Position numbers and translations under genes: made by a program
Shown: piece after piece, positions 5,332 to 5,364 of the stretch
How positions within the stretch are numbered: position 1 is the stretch's first letter
How the letters are laid out: every line of letters begins with the position of its first letter
Notes under the pieces: generated by a model
The model's input: the letters and a program-made list of their open reading frames with translations, nothing else
What the model was told of the DNA's origin: nothing
Database searches by the model: none
Assembly (NCBI GenBank): GCA_010671965.1
Contig: JAAHIC010000361.1
Coordinates: forward strand, 1-5,364
Length of the DNA stretch: 5,364 bases
Direction: 5' to 3'
Source of the DNA: Leptolyngbya sp. SIO4C5
Lineage (GTDB): Bacteria > Cyanobacteriota > Cyanobacteriia > Phormidesmidales > Phormidesmidaceae

Positions 5332-5364
5332 GTGACCATTCCGCTTTTAGAATATGCGCCTTCT
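5332..5364 (+). CDS. Start of a new gene, only 11 codons present
   Basis: A GTG start follows the GAGGGA site and opens a frame reading (M)TIPLLEYAPS up to the window edge with no stop. The 127-base gap from the zincin gene, with a hairpin in it, suggests a separate transcript rather than a fifth member of the cluster. Eleven residues are too few to assign a family, and I do not propose a function. The call rests on the ribosome binding site, its spacing and the open frame. Confidence 0.5.
   Translation, partial: MTIPLLEYAPS

Overview
The window looks like a piece of a cyanobacterial chromosome, probably the end of a contig. The evidence is a CpcS/CpeS-type phycobilin lyase, found essentially only in organisms with phycobiliproteins, together with seven copies of the cyanobacterial HIP1 octamer GCGATCGC. 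No ribosomal RNA, tRNA, CRISPR array or insertion sequence is visible.

Left part (1-1766, minus strand, relatively AT-rich, no HIP1). A PstS-like substrate-binding protein (580-1470) is followed, in the same direction, by the N-terminal part of a membrane-anchored sensor protein (538 to the window edge). This pair may form a binding-protein/sensor module. The sensor frame runs off the left edge through a perfect 24-bp inverted repeat (1-54) that begins at the very first base and looks like a fold-back artefact. Upstream of the binding protein lies a short coding-like remnant whose stop overlaps its start codon, and then a strong intrinsic terminator (1711-1736) that closes the next gene.

Middle (1767-2694). 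A minus-strand gene encodes a general-stress-protein-17M-like protein with a long glycine-rich hydrophobic centre. It diverges from the plus-strand cluster across a 385-bp spacer that is rich in inverted repeats.

Right part (2695-5204, plus strand, GC-richer, five of the seven HIP1 sites). Four tightly packed genes look like one transcription unit: an unrecognised four-segment membrane protein, MobA (molybdenum cofactor guanylyltransferase, sharing an ATGA overlap with the previous gene), a CpcS/CpeS-family phycobiliprotein lyase 29 bases further on, and a small zincin-like protein with an HEYAH motif. After a 127-bp spacer, a new gene starts with GTG at 5332 behind a good ribosome binding site, but only 11 codons are present.

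Most of the window is ordinary cyanobacterial housekeeping and stress content. The points most worth checking are the binding-protein/sensor pair, the coding-like remnant before it, the alternative hairpins in the divergent spacer, the lyase/zincin neighbourhood, and the terminal palindrome. I see no clear sign of a wholly new system.
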